Source: Dunaliella salina (lineage: Eukaryota; Chlorophyta; Chlorophyceae; Chlamydomonadales; Dunaliellaceae). From it: DNA of 13,485 nucleotides. Made by a program: the position numbers and the translations under genes. Location: the NCBI GenBank assembly GCA_002284615.2, contig MU069631.1, positions 1 to 13,485 of the forward strand. The letters run 5' to 3'. Below the pieces are notes generated by a model. That model worked only from the letters and a program-made list of their open reading frames with translations. It made no database searches and was not told where the DNA came from. Positions 1 to 8,639 of the stretch are shown piece after piece (within the stretch, counting starts at the first letter, position 1; each line of letters opens with the position of its first letter).

Positions 1-946
1 ACCTGCGCAGATGCTGCCTTAGCAGACCCGCATGCCAGCGCACTGTGGCACAGCAAACACAAGTGCGCCTCCTTGGCCCCAAGTCTGACGGAGCAAGCAG
101 GGCCCGGGATACCTCCATTCTCTTTCCCCACACCCCCCCGCCACTCCTCTCACAAACCAAGCGCACACTCACCCCACCCCACCACCGTCTCTGCCCCACG
201 CGCACTTCCCCCTGAACTCTGTGACACTGCATCGGCTCTCGCTGCGGCCACCCTTATCCCTGCCATCCATGCGGTGGGCCCTCATGCCCAGCCTTGGGCT
301 ACCTCCCTGGTCCACACATACTTGCTGCTTGCCTGCCCGCACGCCCACATGTTCCTGCTGCCACCTCGCATGACCTCGCCCCCCTCCAACGCCACCCCCA
401 TCCCGTCCTCCCCAGCCCAAGCACCCCCTTGCGGGCCTCAATCCTTGCCTTCCCAAAACCCCACACCACTTCTGCCTCCGGGGATACCAGCACCTGCTTG
501 CTGTCTGGTGGACGACCTAGCGCAGTGCAGCACTTGGCGCGTGCCCTTGTGGGCTTACGCACGCCTGGTGGACACGCTCAGGCTGGAGAGTCACATGGTG
601 GATGCACTGCTCGTGTGGCTGGCCACCCCTGTTGCCACACTTTTCTCCTCACTGTTACCCCATCCTTTCCCTGCCACTCACCCCAACCAAGCCTCCCTGT
701 CAGCCCCTCAAACCAGTTCCGTTCACACTGATAATGCCGCGGCGTTTGTGGCCACCGCCAGCCATGGTACAGCCAGCCATGGTACTAACACTGATAATGC
801 CGTGGCGTTTGCGGCCGCTGCTTTAGCTGAGTGGCCTGGCCTGGCGGTTGGACTCCTGGCAGAGCTGTGCCCGCCCTTGGTTGTCTACCCGCCACTGCGC
901 CAAGCCCATAGGCTGCCCACGACGCAGCTGGCCTTCTCTACCGCAG
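1..946 (+). CDS. Exon 1 (5'-partial) of a large unrecognised protein
   Basis: The frame starting at base 1 is open from the window edge to a stop at 958-960, so the true start lies upstream or just after a possible acceptor at 9-10; no convincing ATG start is visible. The first two thirds are rich in Pro, Ser, His and Ala and look disordered. Residues from about base 520 form Leu/Ala/Val-rich helical stretches (WAYARLVDTLRLESHMVDAL, then a hydrophobic run), and the end reads ALAEWPGLAVGLLAELCPP. I end the exon at 946 (GCAG then GTGGGG), leaving one base of a Gly codon that is completed exactly by exon 2 at 1274. An alternative donor, GTGAGC at 957, gives a different phase. An internal in-frame repeat (TDNA-A/V-AF) lies at about 725-820. 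Family not recognised; a helical scaffold protein is an inference from composition only. Confidence 0.6.
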
Positions 947-1273
947 GTGGGGCGTCGTGAGCGGCACACAGCCACTAGTGGTGTTTCTGATGGGGGCATG
1001 CTGCCAGGTGTGTGCCTCTGATGTTTGCAAGAACATGAATGCAAGAGGAGATTCTGGATTGCGAGCGCTCCTGGGCACTGCATCCTGATGTGAGCCCTGT
1101 TGGTGCTTGCTTACCACCATTGAAGTGCGCTCATGCACTCACCTCACACAGAGCTTTACCCTATCACCCACTACATTATGTCCACCCTGTACATGTTGTC
1201 CGCTGTCCAATGAATACTGTCCAAGATGTCCACTCAGTTCACACGATGGGTGGACTGCCTGGGTGCGGCGCAG
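947..1273 (+). other. Intron 1 (phase 1)
   Basis: Proposed from a GCAG/GTGGGG donor and a GGCGCAG/GGGAGG acceptor whose phases agree. It carries stops in the exon 1 frame. Its 3' part has a short degenerate GTCCA / TGTCC-type repetition (about 1178-1235), the weakest example of the intron repetition seen elsewhere. A competing acceptor, CACTCAG at about 1236, would read another frame that runs into a stop near 1414. Confidence 0.5.
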
Positions 1274-1911
1274 GGGAGGAGGTCCCTAGTGCCCTCGCCA
1301 GCTGCTTCCCTGTTCTCCATGTTACTCTGCGTGCACTGGCGCACGTCCCTGAGGACGGCCGGCTACCGCCATCCTCTTCACCAACGCCACCACCATCAGC
1401 TCCAAAGGCACTAGTGGAGCTCACATCGGCACCAGCGCCATCAGGAACAGCAGCAGCACGTGCAAAAATTGAGGCACCGGGCAGCCCGCAATCCACTCCC
1501 AACGTTGCAAGCAGCGGGGAAGGGGGGGAGGCTGGGGACGCATGTGTGCGCCGCCTCAGGTGCCTGCTGTCCATGTGCCTGGCTGCGCGATGGGCATTGC
1601 ACCACCTGCACCTACATCACTCCCCTGTCCCGCACTCCCAGCACCTCGTTGCTGCAATCCCTGGCACCAACACCCCCACATCCACCCGTCATGGGCAACA
1701 TAATGAGGGTGAGACCGAGAGTTTGGCAGTACCACATAGCCACCCTCTGTCATCTCTGCTTACCCTAGCGGTCACGCAGCTGCATGACAAGCTGCGTGCA
1801 TGGCATGTCCTGCGCGTTGGTGCTGCCGGAGTCGATGGGGCGCACCAGCAGTGCTGTTCAGCGGAGCTGCATGCTCAGCTGGATGCCCTGGCCAATGAGC
1901 TGGACTGTGCC

Positions 1912-1974
<63 letters not shown>

Positions 1975-1984
1975 ATGCATGCTA

Positions 1985-2016
<32 letters not shown>

Positions 2017-2351
2017 GTGCATGATCAGCAGCTGCAGATGCATGATCCTCCTCCCATGTCCCTCCGGGACTGCCAACTCTCTGTGGCCCACTGTCTGGCC
2101 AGCCTGCTGCAGCAGCACCACCACCATTACAACCACCAACGACAACGGCAACAGCAGCAGCAGCACCACCATAACCAGCACAATCAGATTCCGGATGCTG
2201 ACCCCCAGCAGCAGCAGCAGCTGCAGCAGCTGCACTCAATACCAGGGCCTGTGCTCGCTAACGCCGATGGCGTGTGCGGGGGTGGCTGCAAAGTGTGGCT
2301 TGCCATTTTTGGCAGGGCTGCCGAGGGCTGCAGCAGCCGCGGCTTCCAACG
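1274..2351 (+). CDS. Exon 2, with poly-Gln and His/Gln tracts
   Basis: Open for about 359 codons. It starts GEEVPSALASCFPVLHVTLR, joined to exon 1 through a split Gly codon. A Pro/Ser/Thr/Ala linker follows, then Cys/Leu-rich helical pieces (CVRRLRCLLSMCLAARWALH; SSLLTLAVTQLHDKLRAW; AELHAQLDALANELDCA). From 1915 there are 19 uninterrupted CAG codons ending in CAA, then a second Gln run (about 1990-2014), a helical segment (SLRDCQLSVAHCLASLL) and a His/Asn/Gln-rich stretch. The donor is AACG then GTGGGT at 2352, leaving two bases of an Arg codon completed by exon 3. The helical pieces alternating with Gln/His linkers match the rest of the gene. No catalytic motif is seen, and the family is not recognised. 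Confidence 0.65.
1915..1974 (+). repeat. Coding (CAG)19 microsatellite ending in CAA
   Basis: Nineteen consecutive CAG codons plus a terminal CAA in the exon 2 frame give poly-Gln. Shorter CAG runs follow at about 1993-2014, 2152-2163 and 2206-2230. Any slippage in units of three would change protein length without shifting frame. Confidence 0.9.
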
Positions 2352-2535
2352 GTGGGTTTGAGTACTGCATGCTAGGGGGAGGAAAGGAATTGGTCTGTGG
2401 GTGTGAAACCCTCAAGCGATGGGTGTGAGTTCCTTCAACGGTGGGTATTGAGTCCCTCCAATGGTAGGTGTGAGTATTGCATGGTGAGAGAGGCAAGTAA
2501 ACAGAGGGTGTGGGTATTGCATGATGAGAGAGTGA
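2346..2535 (+). repeat. Degenerate tandem copies of the exon 2 donor region
   Basis: The sequence around the exon 2 donor (CCAACGGTGGGTTTGAGT, then TACTGCATG) recurs as variants: AGCGATGGGTGTGAGTTCC (about 2416), CAACGGTGGGTATTGAGT (about 2436), CAATGGTAGGTGTGAGTATT (about 2459), and a GGGTATTGCATG copy near 2510. Each keeps a GT that resembles a 5' splice site. Units are about 22-60 bp apart and imperfect. Confidence 0.65.
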
Positions 2536-2738
2536 GGGAAAGGGTGGCGTAGCTCTATCCGCCGACAAGGGCGGCCGAGCTGAAGCTAAGTGAAGGAATT
2601 CTAGTGCTGTGGCCAAACTATGCAGCTTTGCAGCGCTGTAGCATGGCTGGGTCGCCCTGCTTGCTGTGTGGCCATGCAAGGCGAAAAAGGCATAGGGTTC
2701 TCGCCAAGATCCACTGCCGAGACGCTGCCAAAGTGTAT

Positions 2739-2893
2739 GCCCAAAGCAGCACAACGTGCACGTTCGTGCAAGTGCTGTGTTACTCCTATCAACACACATG
2801 CATGTGCCCAAGCGCGTGCCCAAAAGCCATGCATTGTGCATGCCGCGCAAATGCTGTGTTAACCTGACCGTCACACATGCATGTGCAGTAGCC
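2739..2893 (+). repeat. Two-unit direct repeat of about 80 bp in intron 2
   Basis: Two adjacent diverged copies share the order CAAAGC/CAAAAGCC, GTGCA, GCAA(G/A)TGCTGTGTTA and CACACATGCATGTGC. The boundary is near 2819. There is no reading frame of note; it appears to be intron repeat material. Confidence 0.6.
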
Positions 2894-3247
2894 GAGCACA
2901 AGATCTCATCATTGTCAAAATGAGGTTTGGCTCACATTGAATCACACCTTACCCGCACTATCGCGATCACTGCATCCAGCCGTGATGGATTGCTGAAGCA
3001 CATCCCCTCATTTCCATGGATTAGCTGCCTATACCTGTAGTCCCATCAGTACAGGAGTTCTTGTGACAGAGGGCGTAGGTCACTCTGATGCGATGCATTT
3101 GGCACTCCATTGCATGCAAAACCACAGGCAACCTGTATTGCTGAAGAGCTTGCTTCCGCTCGGTGCTGCAGCCTTTACAATAGGTGTTATTTCGTGTCAT
3201 GCACATGCAGCAGGAGTGCGAGATGTTGTAAGGGAACGCCATGCAGC

Positions 3248-3444
3248 CCTGCCTCCTCACCACTTGCCTCCTCCCCAACACCTGCCTCCTCACCACTTGC
3301 CTCCCTAACACCTGCCTCCTCACCACTTGCCTCCCTAACACCTGCCTCCTCACCACTTGCCTCCCTAACACCTGCCTCCTTGCCACTTGCCTCCCTAACA
3401 CCTGCCTCCTTGCCACTTGCCTCCTTGCCACTTGCCTCCTTACC
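3248..3444 (+). repeat. 30-bp pyrimidine-rich minisatellite before the exon 3 acceptor
   Basis: About six to seven copies of a 30-bp unit composed of CACTTGCCTCCCTAACAC followed by CTGCCTCCTCAC, with the last copies shifting to CCTTGCCA and shortening to 15 bp. The array is about 90% pyrimidine/A on the + strand and ends eight bases before the acceptor CACAG at 3452, so it acts as an extended pyrimidine tract. It is open in several frames, but that is a property of the repeat and not evidence of coding. Confidence 0.85.
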
Positions 3445-3452
3445 ACGCACAG

Positions 3453-3685
3453 GTGGTCCTTGGGCCCCCAAGCTGGCAGCCTAGCCCCAATTCATGCTGA
3501 CCCCTTCACAGGGAGCGCAACAAAGGGGAGTTTGGGCGGCTTGGCAGCAGAGTTGCCTCCAGATCTAGAGGAAGCCTCGGCAGCCGCACCGACTGATGGA
3601 GAGCAAGGCCTTGTGGGTGGGAAGCAGCAGGGGAGGAGGAGGAGGAAGAAGGGGCCACCACCCACAGAAGCAGAGCAGCAGGAAG

Positions 3686-3726
<41 letters not shown>

Positions 3727-4841
3727 GAAGAGCTGGTGGGTGAGCAGCAAAAAGAGCAGGTGCAGGAGCAGCGAGTGCAGCAGCAGATGCAGCTGCAGCA
3801 AATGCAACAGGCAGCAGAAGACTGGCTGGGTCTCCTCAGCATGCAGTTGCCGGTTCAGCCCGCGTGCTGTATGCCGGCGCACCTCATGCGCGCCATGGAA
3901 GAGGCAGCCGCAGCTCAAAAGGCTGCAGCTGCAGCAGCAGCCGCAGCAGCTACTGCGTCTGCACCTGCTTCTGAGGGCCCCCAAGGGAGCAGCGCGGCAG
4001 CAGGCAACGGCAAGGCTTCCAGCAACACAGCAACAGCTAGCTTGTTGGCCGCTTTGAGTGGTGCGCGCAGTGCACCTGGAGATGCAGATATGGATGCAGA
4101 GGCTTGTGTTGCCACTGCTGCGGGTGCTGCAGCTACACCGGCTTGTGAGGTAGAACAGGCGTGCAATCCGAAGGATGGAAGCGAGACAAAGGCATGTGCA
4201 TCCTGCGCAGCAGATGCCCTAGCACCTCCACATGATTCCCATGGCCACCACACCGCCATGCCTTGCCATCCTCACACTCACGATGACCACCCCTCCCACA
4301 CTGCACTTCCGAGCGGCAGCACAACCACATCCAAATTTGCCTCCACACCAGCCTCCTCTGCAGCTCACCCCCAGGCAGACAACCTGTGCAAGCACACAAG
4401 CACTGCCTCCACAGACGTATCAGCGCCTCTGCCTGTGCGCTTGAGCTTGAGGACGGTGTGGCAGCAGCACATCATGGGCGTGGTGGGAGGCTTGCTCACA
4501 CCTGGCATGCCATGCCCTTGGCCCAGCCTTTACCACCCAGCAGTCGTGTCTGCTGCCACTACCAGCTGCTTTGGCCCACTGCACATGTCGCTGGCATTGT
4601 TGGAGCTGGCTGCGCATGTGCAGGCGCTTTGTACAAGCGAGGGCGTGCGCTGTTGGCCGATGGGAGAGGACGGGGTTGGTGGGTTAGGGGGGGGCACCCT
4701 GGAGTTAGCCGAGCAGGGGCCGCCTGGCGTATTGTTGTCCCTGCTGCTGAGCATGGCGAGCAGCAGCGCGAGCGTGGTCACTGCGCCGGTGCAGCAGCAG
4801 GCGCTGCAGCGGGCTGTCCATCAGTGCACCCACTTCAGCAG
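3453..4841 (+). CDS. Exon 3, with poly-Gln, poly-Ala and helical domain
   Basis: Open for about 463 codons. It begins WSLGPQAGS after a split Arg codon, then an acidic/Ala linker and a basic patch (GRRRRKKG, about 3630). A Gln run (about 3690-3723) leads into a Gln/Glu-rich probable coiled coil reaching about 3815, then EDWLGLLSMQLPVQP, a poly-Ala segment (about 3900-3955), a long Ala/Ser/Thr/His linker, and a conserved-looking helical region from about 4435 (VRLSLRTVWQQHIMGVVGGL; PLHMSLALLELAAHVQAL; GVLLSLLLSMAS). I end it at AGCAG/GTGCGAGT (4841, phase 2) because that donor is strong and its region is duplicated downstream. A weaker GTGTGA at 4861 would give phase 0, which fits the next exon better. 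The frame stops at 4866. Family not recognised. Confidence 0.65.
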
Positions 4842-5225
4842 GTGCGAGTGCGCATGGCAAGTGTGAATGAGCTTAGGTGTGGCTGGTATGTCATGTATGG
4901 GATGGGGACGAATGAGGAGAGGCGTGGCCACTGCGCCGGTGCAGCAGCAGGCGTTGCAGCTGGCAGTCCCTCAGTGCACACACTTAAGCAGGTGCGGGTG
5001 AGCAAGACGAGTGCGAATGAGCAGAGGTGTGGCATGGCCTCGCATGGCTTGGTGCGAGTGAGCAGAGGTGTGGCGTGCATTATGTATGGGATGGGGGCGA
5101 ATGAGAAGAAGTGTGGCATGCATCATTTGTAGGATGGATTTGAATGATTGGAGGTGTGGCATGCCTCGTGCATGGGTTGGTGCAAGTGAGCAGAGGTGTC
5201 GCATGCACCACGCGTGGGATTGAAC
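4772..5225 (+). repeat. Duplicated exon 3 end plus derived 40-46-bp donor array
   Basis: The exon 3 end (from about 4776, CACTGCGCCGGTGCAGCAGC, through CACTTCAGCAG and its donor at 4842) is repeated with the donor at 4992 (TTAAGCAG/GTGCGG), exactly 150 bp later and still in the same codon register. From there to about 5225 the donor-side part continues as about six degenerate units of the type GAATGAGCAGAGGTGTGGCATG followed by an ATGGGATGGG / TGGGTTGGTGCRAGTG variant. Confidence 0.75.
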
Positions 5226-5363
5226 TTTGGTCATCAAGGTTGGTTATTCCGGAATGGATAGAGTGCGCAAGTGCTGCAAATTGCTGCTTGTGGCGCCCTC
5301 ATAGAGCTGCCGCGTAGGGCACCAGAAAAGGGGCAGCTTCTGAGATAAACACTTGCTGTTCAA

Positions 5364-5716
5364 ACATGTATTTTTGGGATCTGGCGCTGCTTTGGGCTCA
5401 GTGCCCATAAGTACACAAAACCTTCCAAAATGCAAGTTGCCCTGCAGGATTTGAGGGACTTTGTGATAGAGGTTCTGAAATTGAGACAGCCTGCGACCCT
5501 GCAGACCTGGCATCGCACTGCATATTGAGCTTGGTGCCTGTAAGTACAATGAGGCGTTCAAACAGTGTCTAGCTTCGCGGAATTAGAGATCCATGCCCTT
5601 GATGTCTTCACGCAATCTGATTCGTCTCTTTTTGGCATTTGTACAGTGTATTGTCGGCTGTAACACAATTATGGGCACCGAGCCCAAAGCAGCGCCAGGT
5701 CCCAAAAGTACATGGA
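5364..5716. repeat. Small inverted repeat, arms 5364-5412 and 5670-5716
   Basis: The left arm ACATGTATTTTTGGGATCTG continuing to GGCTCAGTGCCCATAA matches the reverse complement of the right arm (TTATGGGCACCGAGCCCAAA to AAAAGTACATG) with only a few differences over about 48 bp. The loop is about 257 bp. Further short complementary matches (GCATATTGAGCTT at 5519 against 5717-5729) suggest a larger diverged fold. No coding content is seen from 5230 to 6050. Confidence 0.7.
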
Positions 5717-6049
5717 AGCTCAATATGCTTTGTGTTCTTTCTTTCCAGGTCTGATGGGTCATTGGGTCCTTTTTTTTTTCTTGAGCGTGCAATGCATCCT
5801 TGGCGGGAAGCTCATTACTCCATGGTCTTTCTCACCAGGTGCACCTGATGGTCGTGGTCTTAGATTTGCCTTGATGTGTTGGTGCACTCAAACAAACTAC
5901 ACCCGAGTGGCTTGCCCAAAATTGCCATCTACACATGCACAGGCTCATGGCAAGCATCCCCACCATGGATTCCTTAGTTTCCGGCGCTCGGCGCGCGCTT
6001 GTGGCTTGCTGCAACCGCATGGTGGCTCGCAACCGACATGCCTCAAGGG

Positions 6050-6200
6050 TGAGCTGCACATTGATTGATGAAGCTGGCCTGGAAGATCCCATTCAATTGC
6101 TCGATGCTCGCTTATGCTGTGGCTGCATGGTCGATTGCACCTGCTAGGCTTCTAATGAGCTGCACATTGATTGATGTGATGATGTCACTGAAAATCCCAT
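6050..6200 (+). repeat. Direct repeat pair, 105 bp apart
   Basis: GAGCTGCACATTGATTGATG occurs at 6051 and at 6156, each followed within about 25 bp by a GATCCCAT / AATCCCAT sequence. The copies lie just left of the (AT)n tract and the foldback element. Confidence 0.75.
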
Positions 6201-6203
6201 GTC

Positions 6204-6207
<4 letters not shown>

Positions 6208-6272
<65 letters not shown>
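6208..6272. repeat. (AT)n microsatellite
   Basis: An uninterrupted AT dinucleotide run of about 65 bp, followed by AT-rich sequence to about 6340. It borders the left arm of the foldback element and is self-complementary. Confidence 0.95.
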
Positions 6273-6274
<2 letters not shown>

Positions 6275-6284
6275 CCATTTATTT

Positions 6285-7800
6285 TGTATGTATGTATATA
6301 TATAATTTTTTAGTATTATTTATTTTTTTGTAAATATACCAGGAGCAGGAGCCCACAGAAAGCATAACTTTTGGAACCGTGGTACAAGTCCTCTTAAAAA
6401 CTATATTTTCGGAATCCTGAGCTCAAAAGCTATCAATTGGTATGTATATGGGTCCAATTGGAGGGGGGCGAGGGGGGGGGGGGGGGTCAAGGGGGTATCA
6501 AGTTTTTGGGACCCCCCCTCAAAAAAATTTCTGAGCCAGTTCTAGAGAATCTTAAGTATATCACCGGATTTCTGAGCTTGAAAACTGTCGTTTGGCACCC
6601 TCTTTGAGCAAATTGGGTAAAAGGGGGAGTCTCTGTGCATGGATCAGAGTCAGTGCAACATTCACATGGGTGTGGGTTGCTGTGGGTGTGAAGGCAAACA
6701 TGTAGTAAACAAATCCAAACTTTCATGATAGTGACAATGTATAATATGTCCTTGCATGGTGAAATCAGAAGGGCAGTTTATGAACTTTTAAGTTGTGGGT
6801 GTCTGGAAGGGCAGCTTTGCATGGGCGTCTACTCATCAATTTTTGCCCCATAACTCTGCTCCAACTCAATGCTTGAATGTGATGAATATGCAGATTGATA
6901 GCTATTCGAAAGAGGAGCAGATTGGTACCCTTCTTGCCTTTATTGGGCCACTGGAAAGAGGGGTTGGGGGGGGGGGGTCCAGGGGGTCTGGGCCAATTTT
7001 TGACCCCCGTGTCCAATGATTTTCTTTTTTTTTATCCTCCTGCCAGGAGGCTAAAAAAAGTAGTGGAACACATGCCCAAACACTGGGTGGAACCCCCCTG
7101 ACCCACCCACCCACCCGAAAATTCCCCATGCAGTAACCCTACATGGACAAACAGGGTATCTATCTGCTCCTTATTGAAATAGCTATCCATCTGCATACTC
7201 ACCATACTGGAAAAGTGAGTTGCAGCAGAGTCATGGGACAAAAAATGAGCAGCAGATGCCCATGCATATCCGCCCTTTCAGGCACCCACAACTGGCTTGC
7301 AAGTGCACTAACTGCCCTCCTGACATCACCATGCATAATCACACATTGTCGCTGTCCTTGAAATTTGAACTGGTTTGCCGCATGTTCGCCTCTACACCCC
7401 CTGCAGCCCACACCCTTGCGCTCATGGCACTGACTCCCAGCCATGCACACAGACCCCCCCTTTTACTCAATTTACCTAGAGAGGGTGCCAATAGACAGTT
7501 CTTAAGCTCAGGAATTCAATGGTGCCTTAGAAGTCTGTAGAAGTGGCCCAGAAAAATTCTGAAGGGGGTGTCCCAAAGCTTTGAGAAACCCATTTTCACC
7601 GCCAGACACCCCGCNCCCCCCCCCCCCCCNCCTTGGATCGGACCCATACATATATCAATCAATAGCCCTTGATCCCAGGATTCCGAATATATAATTCTTA
7701 ATTGGATTGACCCTTGTGATCCAAAAGTTATGCTTTTTGCAGCCTCCTGAATATATAATTCATTTTTACATATATATATTTACATATATTTGTATACACT
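6285..7800. mobile_element. Foldback (long inverted-repeat) element, non-autonomous
   Basis: Two diverged arms of about 750 bp are reverse complements around a centre at 7043. The centre is a perfect hairpin (CCTCCTG at 7036-7042, CAGGAGG at 7044-7050). Collinear matches lie at mirrored positions along the whole length: AGCATAACTTTTGGA at 6361 against 7734; TTCGGAATCCTG near 6408 against 7685; TGGGTCC near 6450 against 7644; a poly-G run at 6470-6487 against poly-C at 7613-7632; GTCAGTGC at about 6648 against 7440; GATAGCTATT at 6897 against 7188. Identity by eye is roughly 70-80% with indels. I see no transposase or reverse-transcriptase frame, so if mobile it depended on another element. 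Outer ends are AT-rich and not sharply defined, and no target-site duplication was established. It lies inside the host gene's longest intron. Confidence 0.65.
7615..7630. other. Ambiguous bases (N) in a poly-C run
   Basis: Single N characters at 7615 and 7630 flank an uninterrupted C run in the right foldback arm. This is where a homopolymer would disrupt base calling, so the length here is not reliable. Confidence 0.9.
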
Positions 7801-7890
7801 ACTTTTGAATCATCCCATACACTTATATACCTTGCACCCTGATTATTAGTCACCTGAGGACCAAAAAAACTCTCCTGCATGCCAGTTATG

Positions 7891-8003
7891 GCCTGGCTAC
7901 CGCTGTGTGCCTTTGCTACCATGCCGTGCCATCGCTACCGTGCTGTGCCATTGCTACTGTGCTGGGCCTCGCTACTATGCCTCTGCCTTTATTACCGCCG
8001 TGT
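7891..8003 (+). repeat. 19-bp degenerate tandem array, six units
   Basis: Units begin GCC, contain GCTACC or a variant, and end GTGCTGT or a variant; starts are at about 7891, 7909, 7928, 7947, 7966 and 7985. It begins about 90 bp beyond the outer end of the foldback element. The open frames across it are repeat artefacts. Confidence 0.75.
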
Positions 8004-8135
8004 ACCTTTTTTTGCCTGGTATGTTGGTTTAGTAAGTTGCGTATTTGTTGCGAGAATTGCAATCTTTGTCTTGAATGAGAGGTTTGAGAGGACATGCTTG
8101 GAATAATAAAGAAGCTGTGACCCAATTGCTGACCA

Positions 8136-8275
8136 GGTGTACATGTTTGTACATGTGTGTGTAGAAGAATATGTGAATGCAGATGGTTTGGATGAAATGG
8201 GTTTGTACATGGAGGTAAATGTACAGAATGTTGGAAACAAAAATGTACATAAAGCTGTGAATGAAAATGTACATG
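8136..8275 (+). repeat. Cluster of dispersed GTACAT / ATGTACAT motifs
   Basis: The palindromic core TGTACA recurs at least six times in about 140 bp (near 8138, 8149, 8203, 8219, 8242 and 8266), with AAATGTACAT-type flanks and ATGCAGATG in two places. It is irregularly spaced and looks like an old degenerate array. Confidence 0.55.
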
Positions 8276-8348
8276 CAGATGTAGATGTCTGTGATTGCAT
8301 GCTCTTCTTCTCTGGTTCCCATCATGAAAGTGATTCCCAATTGAAGCG

Positions 8349-8455
8349 TTTATTGTATGCTTCGACACAGGCTTGCTGGAGGAACCTTTGCTGTGAGCCT
8401 TCATTATATGCTGCCACATAGGCTTTCTGAAGGAACCTTTAAGTTGCTGTGAGTC
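8349..8455 (+). repeat. Direct repeat, two units of about 51-55 bp
   Basis: TTTATTGTATGCTTCGACAC with GGAGGAACCTTT and GCTGTGAGCC is followed at once by TTCATTATATGCTGCCACAT with GAAGGAACCTTT and GCTGTGAGTCC. The copies are adjacent and about 80% alike. Confidence 0.75.
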
Positions 8456-8639
8456 CGAGCAAGCAAATGCTTGCATGCGCTCAGGCTCCTGGCCATCTGG
8501 GCATCCGTTTGTATTGCTAGGTCAATCGATGTCTGAAATCTGAACCAGTGTCCTAGGTCAACCAATACTTTTCAGGGTCTGAAAGCATGCAAGGGCTTCT
8601 CTTCATTTATCTGCTTCCTGTGATAGCGAGCAAGCAATG

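Larger units (their letters stand above)
2352..3452 (+). other. Intron 2 (phase 2)
   Basis: The donor GTGGGT and the acceptor ACGCACAG at 3452 leave matching phases (CG + G, Arg). The 5' part is an array of donor-like copies, the middle (about 2560-3240) is AT-richer unannotated sequence with an 80-bp two-unit repeat, and the 3' part is a pyrimidine-rich 30-bp minisatellite leading straight into the acceptor. I see no gene within it on either strand. Confidence 0.55.

Noticed and set aside
169..456. Minus-strand open frames opposite exon 1
   Set aside because: Gly/Arg-rich shadows of the GC-rich plus-strand frame, without a plausible protein composition.
1858..2235. Leu-rich minus-strand frame that looks like a membrane protein
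   Set aside because: Antisense reading of CAG repeats gives poly-Leu (CTG); it is not a real transmembrane protein.
3021..3471. Minus-strand frames with Arg-Arg-Gln-Val or Gly-Glu-Glu-Ala repeats
   Set aside because: They read the 30-bp minisatellite on the opposite strand; a unit length divisible by three keeps any frame open.
5200..5290. tRNA-like piece on the minus strand (GTTCAATCCCAC, resembling a B box)
   Set aside because: No matching acceptor stem, D arm or clear A box could be built; it could be a relic of a tRNA-derived SINE, but the support is too thin.
7220..7540. Open frame of about 106 codons in the foldback right arm
   Set aside because: Lies wholly in the diverged inverted-repeat arm; no protein signature and not preserved in the left arm.
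8100..8115. AATAATAAAG as a polyadenylation signal
   Set aside because: Lies in intron 3 between coding blocks; algal nuclear genes commonly use TGTAA, and no gene end is otherwise indicated here.
7916..8476. Minus-strand open frame of about 186 codons, His/Ser-rich
   Set aside because: Made by reading the GTACAT cluster and the 19-bp array backwards; low complexity and no domain.
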